9,753 bases of DNA, taken from positions 1-9,753 of the forward strand of contig DYOK01000100.1 of the NCBI GenBank assembly GCA_020720565.1, in the 5' to 3' direction. The position numbers and the translations under genes were made by a program. The DNA comes from Acetofilamentum sp. GTDB lineage: Bacteria; Bacteroidota; Bacteroidia; Bacteroidales; JAFGXI01. Below the pieces are notes generated by a model. That model was not told the DNA's origin, made no database searches, and saw only the letters and a list, made by a program, of their open reading frames with translations. Below, in pieces: positions 5,339-9,753 of the stretch. Every line of letters begins with the position of its first letter. Position 1 is the first letter of the stretch.

Positions 5339-7180
5339 TTATTTAATGGATAATATTTCTACGGTTTTACCTTCGATAAGGTTATCCCACCATAAGGTTA
5401 ATACCAATAAATTAAAAATACGGAATGCTTGAACTTGTTTATACCAAAACCAATTTCCTACATTGTCTTTTTGCAAACGGTATCCATTTATAAAGTCTTC
5501 GACCATTTTACGATTTAGATTTTGCTTGCAAAATTCCGAATTTAGAATCTGTTCAGCGATTTTATTAAACTGCTTGGTGTCTTTAAAAAAGATTGGAAGC
5601 GGTGCAAAACCACCTTGTTTTTTGCGTTCGGTTATTTCCTTAGGTAATTTGGGATATAAATAAGATTTATGCAAAAACTTCGACTTACCACCTCCTTTCG
5701 AGCAAGTTTTTACATCACCTTTTAATTTGTAATGTCTTGGCATCGTTTTAAGAAACGCATATAAATCGGTGCTCATGTATGGAAACGAGATACTATTATT
5801 AAACATGTCTGCTAGTTTCGAAGCTTTAAATAAAATTATTTCGTTAATAACTTGCTTGATGTCGCCAAAGAAATTGTGGATTCGATATAAATCATCAAAA
5901 TTTTCGAATGTGTTTGGCAAAACATCGAGATATGAAGGCTGTTTTAAATGAATTTTTTGATTGAAAAGGTCTTCGATTTGACGGTCTCTAAAACCAAAGT
6001 TGTCGCTTTTTAAAATATTGAGCACTTTTTCGTTGTGGAATCGCACTTTGAAAAAAGAATTATCTTTTTCGAAAATCGATAAATCGGAAAATTGGCTGAT
6101 TAACTTTTGAAGCAGTTGTACTTTATTTTGTTTGTAGATATAATGCATTGCTAGTTCACGGCCAGCAGTTCCAAAATGCTGGTCATTACCATCTCCACCC
6201 AAAATAATTCCTTTTTCTCGGTTTTGATGAACCAATTTCATAGCCGAAAAATTGACCATCATTCCGCTTTCGTTAAATGGATCGCCCATTTGGTCTACAA
6301 TTTCGGGTAAAAATTCAATTTCGCTGCCATTAATCTCATATTCAAAATGTTTGGTGCCATACGTCTCCGATAGTATTTTTGCCAGAGGTAATTCCGACCA
6401 TGGATTGTTTTTGAAACCAATCGAATAAGACAATACTTCACCTTGGTACACATCGCGCAATGCTGCAATATTTCCGCCCGAATCGTACCCACCGCTTAAA
6501 AGTAACTGTACTTTGTTTTGGCCAGAAACTCTATCCCAGATTGCTTCCCGATGAAGTGTTTCGTATTGCAAAGTAGCCTCTTCTATCGATATTTTTTTTG
6601 TATCGATTATAGGTCCAAATTGTTCATATCCAAATAAATCATGTATTTGTGCATTCAATTTGCTGATACTGAGAACATGTCCTGCCGGAAGTTTTTTCAC
6701 ACCTTTCAGAGCCGTATCGGGGGCAGGAATATAGCCAATTTTTAAAAAAAGTGCCAGATTATCTAAGTGGGCTTCTGCTTTAAAATGGACAAAGTGTTTC
6801 AATAACTTGGGGTGACTGGCCATATAATTGGCTGTATAGTAAATTTGACTTCCGGCACCGTGTCTATCGCGATATGCAATTGTTTTATCAGTAGATTTAA
6901 TAATGATAATAAATTCGCCATCAAGAATTTTAAAGGCATCATACCCTTTTTGATTGTATAGTGTTGCCACTACTTCGGCAGGGTTGACACTTAAGGGTGA
7001 TTGGGTAATTTTATTGAGGTTATAAATTTTGCCAAAAATGTAATATGTAATGCCCGATTGCGAATGGCTATGAAAATCGGTATCCGAAGCAATAAATGTA
7101 TTTCCGAAACGAAACGATTTTAGTTCAAAATTATCGTATGTGCTGTCGAGCTGGGCAGAGTTGGAAATGATCCATTTCAT
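5339..7180 (-). CDS. Asparagine-synthetase-like amidotransferase lacking the N-terminal Cys
   Basis: This 613-residue protein has the two-domain layout of asparagine synthetase B: an N-terminal class II glutamine amidotransferase-like domain (about 1-185) and a C-terminal ATP-pyrophosphatase synthetase domain. The N-terminus reads MKWIISNS, so the catalytic Cys2 of the MCGI start is absent, though RDRHGAGSQIYY (104-115) still matches the RDR-G-PLYY region. The synthetase domain has a PP-loop SGGYDS (229-234, usually SGGLDS), GDGNDQHFG (329-337, usually GDGADELFG) and a C-terminal RKKQGGFAPLP segment. It probably activates a carboxylate with ATP and makes an amide, taking ammonia or another amine because glutamine hydrolysis should be lost. 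Relatives of this family occur in exopolysaccharide loci. The substrate is unknown; amidation of a uronic acid or an amino-sugar side group is a guess from the neighbours. Confidence 0.85.
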   Translation of the reverse strand: MKWIISNSAQLDSTYDNFELKSFRFGNTFIASDTDFHSHSQSGITYYIFGKIYNLNKITQSPLSVNPAEVVATLYNQKGYDAFKILDGEFIIIIKSTDKTIAYRDRHGAGSQIYYTANYMASHPKLLKHFVHFKAEAHLDNLALFLKIGYIPAPDTALKGVKKLPAGHVLSISKLNAQIHDLFGYEQFGPIIDTKKISIEEATLQYETLHREAIWDRVSGQNKVQLLLSGGYDSGGNIAALRDVYQGEVLSYSIGFKNNPWSELPLAKILSETYGTKHFEYEINGSEIEFLPEIVDQMGDPFNESGMMVNFSAMKLVHQNREKGIILGGDGNDQHFGTAGRELAMHYIYKQNKVQLLQKLISQFSDLSIFEKDNSFFKVRFHNEKVLNILKSDNFGFRDRQIEDLFNQKIHLKQPSYLDVLPNTFENFDDLYRIHNFFGDIKQVINEIILFKASKLADMFNNSISFPYMSTDLYAFLKTMPRHYKLKGDVKTCSKGGGKSKFLHKSYLYPKLPKEITERKKQGGFAPLPIFFKDTKQFNKIAEQILNSEFCKQNLNRKMVEDFINGYRLQKDNVGNWFWYKQVQAFRIFNLLVLTLWWDNLIEGKTVEILSIK

Positions 7181-7226
7181 AAATTTTGATTTTTTTGATT
7201 GGTTTTACAAATTTTAAAGCTTCGAT

Positions 7227-7304
7227 TAAGGTCTTCTTGCTTTTATAAATAATTTATAATCAATTATTTATTAGTTACGTAGGTGTTTTAATTTAACATA
7301 ACTT
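7227..7304 (-). repeat. Intergenic element copy D (degenerate, about 78 bp)
   Basis: The left end TAAGGTCTTC is identical to copies A and B, but the bases that would complete the hairpin have changed, so the stem is lost. The middle TATTTATTAG and the right end TTAATTTAACATAACTTTA align to the other copies after adding about five bases. The right end lies 12 bases after the stop of the membrane glycosyltransferase; the left end lies 46 bases before the AsnB-like start. Confidence 0.5.
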
Positions 7305-7316
7305 TATTATACGTTC

Positions 7317-8510
7317 TTATATAGAACCATGTTGGGTATGGATAAATTTTTTGTTCGCTCCTTTGAATTTTATCAGTGATTTAAGCATCAAAAAAAATCC
7401 TAATGGAATCGTTTTTAAAGCCTTAAGCGTTTGTGAGTTATAATATTTCTTTGGAACAGACAAAAGCAAAGCAATTTTTAGTAGGGCCAATGCAATAATC
7501 CACAATAAGGTTAAAACAGGTTCAAATTCGAATAATAAAAAGCCGATCAGATAAGCTGTTGTAATGCCCCCTGTTAATCCTAGCAGAATAATTCTTGGAA
7601 GCTGCCCCATTTGGATAACTTTATCGAAGTAATCGATGTTGCCCCTTGTAAAGAGATGCAATAGGGCAGAGCCAATGTTTTTCCAGAAATAAATAAATTG
7701 TGCCGATAACCATCTACGACGTTGATTGGCAAATACTTCCGATTTTTGAACTTTTTCGTCCTCAACCAAAGCATTTTCGACATACTCAATCACAAATTTG
7801 TTTTTTAATAACCACATTTCGAGTTGTTTATCGAACCCGCCAATCGCATCAATGCTCAACATTGTTTTTTTGAATAATTTGTAATTAAAAGCCATTCCAG
7901 AACCAATTAGAGCAGAAGAAAGGCCCAAAACACGATGTGCTTTTCTAAAGATGTGATTGTTAATTTCTTCGCTAATTGCATCGAGAACAGCCATTGAATT
8001 GTTTGTGTTTTTGGCGATTCTATGCCCTTGTACAACCTGGTAGCCCATATCAAAAGTGCGATCGATTTTGCTGATAAAGTCGGCTTCCATAATATTATCG
8101 GCATCTAAAACCAAAGCCACATCGTAATCATCTCCCAATAGATCCATTGCTTTGTTGAGGGCCTTCGCTTTTGTGCTTTTCTCGAATTGAACTTCAATTA
8201 CTGTAATGGGCAATTGTTTAAGATCAAGAATGGTTTCTGGTTTAAACGAATCGGCGATTATTACCACCTCGAAAAGGGGGGTAGGGTAGTTTTGATTAAG
8301 TGCCCTTTTGGCCACTTCGATTATTACAGCATCTTCCTTATAGCCTGGAATCAAAACTGCATATTTGCGTTTTTTCGATATTAGAGCAATCGATTTTTTG
8401 TACGGCCACAAGCCCGCTATGCCAAACACAAAAAGATATATAATGGTGGCTCCTATATAAAGGATTAATGTCCATTGAATTATTTGTAGGAATATATAAA
8501 ACCAGTCCAT
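7317..8510 (-). CDS. Membrane-bound family 2 glycosyltransferase (synthase-like)
   Basis: This 397-residue GT2 protein has one long N-terminal hydrophobic segment (about 5-35), a cytoplasmic GT-A domain and two or three hydrophobic segments near the C-terminus (about 302-352). The GT-A domain starts at YAVLIPGYKED (50-60). DAD is at 136-138, the general-base ED pair at 250-251, and QRRRW at 263-267. The last fits the Q-x-x-R-W motif of processive glycan synthases of the cellulose, chitin and hyaluronan type. The protein is short for a full synthase, so it may be a small processive enzyme or a membrane transferase that adds a single sugar. The ATG at 8510 is preceded by an A-rich leader. It lies between the acyltransferase and the AsnB-like gene. 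The sugar used cannot be predicted. Confidence 0.9.
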   Translation of the reverse strand: MDWFYIFLQIIQWTLILYIGATIIYLFVFGIAGLWPYKKSIALISKKRKYAVLIPGYKEDAVIIEVAKRALNQNYPTPLFEVVIIADSFKPETILDLKQLPITVIEVQFEKSTKAKALNKAMDLLGDDYDVALVLDADNIMEADFISKIDRTFDMGYQVVQGHRIAKNTNNSMAVLDAISEEINNHIFRKAHRVLGLSSALIGSGMAFNYKLFKKTMLSIDAIGGFDKQLEMWLLKNKFVIEYVENALVEDEKVQKSEVFANQRRRWLSAQFIYFWKNIGSALLHLFTRGNIDYFDKVIQMGQLPRIILLGLTGGITTAYLIGFLLFEFEPVLTLLWIIALALLKIALLLSVPKKYYNSQTLKALKTIPLGFFLMLKSLIKFKGANKKFIHTQHGSI

Positions 8511-8537
8511 AGTTTAGAAAATTTAAAAATTTTTATC

Positions 8538-8574
8538 AAGGCCTTTTTTTACATTGATTTGAATCAATATGACA
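8538..8574 (-). repeat. Intergenic element copy E (short, degenerate)
   Basis: AAGGCCTT (8538-8545) resembles the left end of the element and AATATGACA (8566-8574) matches the right end of copy A exactly. The middle is mostly missing, so the copy is only about 37 bases long. It occupies the 68-base gap between the acyltransferase stop and the membrane glycosyltransferase start. Taken alone this match would be weak; its position in the only remaining medium-sized gap is what makes it plausible. Confidence 0.35.
8553..8568. repeat. Palindrome ATTGATT-TG-AATCAAT
   Basis: This is a perfect 7-bp inverted repeat with a 2-base centre, in the gap upstream of the membrane glycosyltransferase. No T-tract follows on either strand, so it is not a normal terminator. 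The shape would suit a dimeric regulator site, but it lies inside an apparent operon and inside degenerate copy E, and no regulator gene is in the window. Confidence 0.4.
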
Positions 8575-8578
8575 GAGC

Positions 8579-9187
8579 TTATTTCTCGTCTTTAATCACT
8601 TTTGCAGGAATCCCAGCTACAATGGCGTTCGCAGGAACATCTTTTGTAACCACTGAACCGACTGCCACAACAGCACCTTTGCCAATTCTTACTCCTTTTA
8701 GAACCGTAGCTTTTGCACCAATCCAGACATCGTCTTCAATTACAATTTCGCCGCTTTCGCCGTCTAAATTATGATCTTTCACATTGTGAAAATCGCTGTC
8801 GATAATCATCGAAAAAGGGCCAAATTTGCAATTGTTACCAATGGTTATTTTAGTACTTGCCGAAATTATTGCACCATTGATAAAGTTGTTATTACCAATG
8901 ATTAAAACACCTTTCCGATGTGTGGTGAGTCTGGTTCGCGAAATGTTAGACCAAATGCTAATCACATTGCCAAGTACAATGCTTCCTTTATTTTGAACTG
9001 CAGGGCAACCTTTTGTAAGGATAATACGCCCTCTTCGGTCGACTTTTCGCAAGTACCATCGAGTTAACAAAAGATTCAAAAACAAGCCAACTAAGTGCCA
9101 AGAGAAACGAATTTTAGTGCTTAAATTTGAATCTAATTCATTGTCTTTTAGGAATTTATTCCATTCGCGAGTGAGGATATCCTTCAT
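8579..9187 (-). CDS. Left-handed beta-helix (hexapeptide) acyltransferase
   Basis: This 202-residue acyltransferase of the hexapeptide-repeat family is a likely sugar O- or N-acetyltransferase using acetyl-CoA. A hydrophobic stretch (about 29-43) precedes the helix and could touch the membrane. Hexapeptide coils run from about residue 66 to 178 (SIVLGN, VLIIGNN, ITIGNN, VRIGKG). H134 in DSDFHNVKDHN is the expected catalytic histidine. The C-terminal signature DDVWIGAKATVLKGVRIG then GSVVTKDVPANAIVAGIPAKVIK (177-199) is complete. It shares the C-terminal fold signature with the acyltransferase at 2091-2702 but differs clearly in the N-terminal half and around the histidine, which suggests a different acceptor. 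The ATG at 9187 follows repeat copy C by 26 bases. The acceptor is unknown. Confidence 0.9.
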   Translation of the reverse strand: MKDILTREWNKFLKDNELDSNLSTKIRFSWHLVGLFLNLLLTRWYLRKVDRRGRIILTKGCPAVQNKGSIVLGNVISIWSNISRTRLTTHRKGVLIIGNNNFINGAIISASTKITIGNNCKFGPFSMIIDSDFHNVKDHNLDGESGEIVIEDDVWIGAKATVLKGVRIGKGAVVAVGSVVTKDVPANAIVAGIPAKVIKDEK

Positions 9188-9213
9188 AATTAATTAAATA
9201 AATTGGTTGTAGC

Positions 9214-9286
9214 TAAGGTCTTAGACTTATTTTTTTATTTTGTAACAGGCTATTTATCAATCTTCTAGTTTAATAAAATATGATAT
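9214..9286 (-). repeat. Intergenic element copy C (73 bp)
   Basis: The left end TAAGGTCTTAGACTTATTT keeps the hairpin, with an altered loop (TTA) and one G-T pair. The middle CTATTTATCAA is shared with copy B and the right end is TTAATAAAATATGATAT. It aligns to A and B over 73 bases with no gaps. On the transcribed strand it starts 5 bases after the stop of the partial glycosyltransferase and ends 26 bases before the acyltransferase start. Confidence 0.75.
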
Positions 9287-9291
9287 TAAAT

Positions 9292-9753
9292 TTAAGTATA
9301 ATACTTATAATAGCCGTCCTTTATCAAGGTAGTTCCGTTTTTCTGAAGCAATTGGGGTGTGCTGTGTAAATTTCGGAAATGGCTTAAGTTCCACCAAATG
9401 GCTTTATTTAAAGCGACCAACAAGTCGAAGCGTTTTTTAATCACAAATTGAAGCACAGATTTTGGGTAACTTGCAAAAAAGAAGTAAAACAACGCCCACC
9501 ATTTGCGAAACCCAAATGTATTCCGTCTAATGAATAATGCTCTGTTACGATTCATGTACAGCACTCTCAAGGGTGTCGCTTTCCCAATCGACATTGATTC
9601 TTTATGATATATTTCGGAGGTAGATTCGTAGTACAATTTATAACCTGCATTTTTGAAATGTTCGCTCCAGTCAATTTCTTCGTAATACAAAAAGTACAAA
9701 TCTGGCCAAACACCAATCTTTTCGACCAATTTCCGAGGAACCATTACTGCTGC
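9292..9753 (-). CDS. Family 2 glycosyltransferase, C-terminal part (cut by window edge)
   Basis: The open frame runs off the right edge. The last in-window codons read Ala-Ala-Val before the first Met, so that Met is internal and the start lies beyond 9753. The 153 visible residues match the C-terminal part of rhamnosyltransferase-like GT2 enzymes. AAVMVPRKLVEKIG leads into a F-L-Y-Y-E-E-I-D-W block that corresponds to the FLYYEDVD acceptor/catalytic region. HKESMSIG and R-N-R-A-L-F-I-R-R follow, a tail typical of these transferases. An aromatic-rich hydrophobic stretch (WWALFYFFFASYP) could sit at the membrane. The missing part should hold the nucleotide-sugar binding domain with its DxD motif. 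It is the first visible gene of the unit, followed by an acyltransferase. The exact sugar is not predictable. Confidence 0.88.
   Translation of the reverse strand, partial: AAVMVPRKLVEKIGVWPDLYFLYYEEIDWSEHFKNAGYKLYYESTSEIYHKESMSIGKATPLRVLYMNRNRALFIRRNTFGFRKWWALFYFFFASYPKSVLQFVIKKRFDLLVALNKAIWWNLSHFRNLHSTPQLLQKNGTTLIKDGYYKYYT

Noticed and set aside
5967..5975. AAGGTCTTC inside the AsnB-like gene as another element copy
   Set aside because: Only the short left-end motif matches, it is within a coding region, and no right end follows at the expected distance.
1141..9286. Integron attC sites between the genes
   Set aside because: The elements are same-oriented and lie after each gene, but the attC core sites (GTTRRRY and RYYYAAC) and the long imperfect palindrome are not visible; I keep cassette joining only as a remote alternative.

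Overview
The window looks like part of a surface- or exopolysaccharide biosynthesis locus from a member of the Bacteroidota. The reasons are AT-rich DNA, A-rich leaders without Shine-Dalgarno sequences, one clear Bacteroidetes-type -7 box (TAnnTTTG) in front of cysC, and protein families typical of such loci. All nine genes are read on the minus strand, so transcription runs from right to left. The standard code fits, with TAA, TAG and TGA all used as stops. The species cannot be named from this sequence.

Layout in transcription order (right to left): the C-terminal part of a family 2 glycosyltransferase cut by the window edge (9292-9753); a left-handed beta-helix acyltransferase (8579-9187); a membrane-bound, synthase-like family 2 glycosyltransferase (7317-8510); a divergent asparagine-synthetase-like amidotransferase without the N-terminal cysteine (5339-7180); two GT-B glycosyltransferases packed 12 bases or less apart (3953-5131 and 2735-3940); and a second beta-helix acyltransferase (2091-2702). 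A rho-independent terminator (1911-1950) closes this unit. A second unit starts at a promoter at 1845-1852 and carries cysC (APS kinase) and cysD (ATP sulfurylase small subunit). The partner gene cysN, if it follows, lies beyond the left edge.

How they may work together: the glycosyltransferases would build a repeat unit or chain, the two acyltransferases would decorate it, and the AsnB-like protein may amidate a carboxylated sugar or precursor. CysC and CysD help make PAPS, either for sulfate assimilation or for sulfating the polymer. No sulfotransferase, flippase or polymerase is visible here, so the sulfation idea is inference.

The most unusual thing is not a gene. Every gap longer than 60 bases between two genes holds a copy, good or degraded, of one intergenic element, always in the same orientation. 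Three copies are exactly 73 bases long with no gaps (1141-1213, 5208-5280, 9214-9286). Three more are degraded (7227-7304, 1888-1971, 8538-8574). The two short gaps lack it. Conserved ends, a small hairpin at one end and a variable middle of fixed length suggest either a regulatory RNA or DNA element shared by the locus or a small dispersed repeat. A second repeat type, heptamer arrays in inverted orientation, lies just downstream of cysD.
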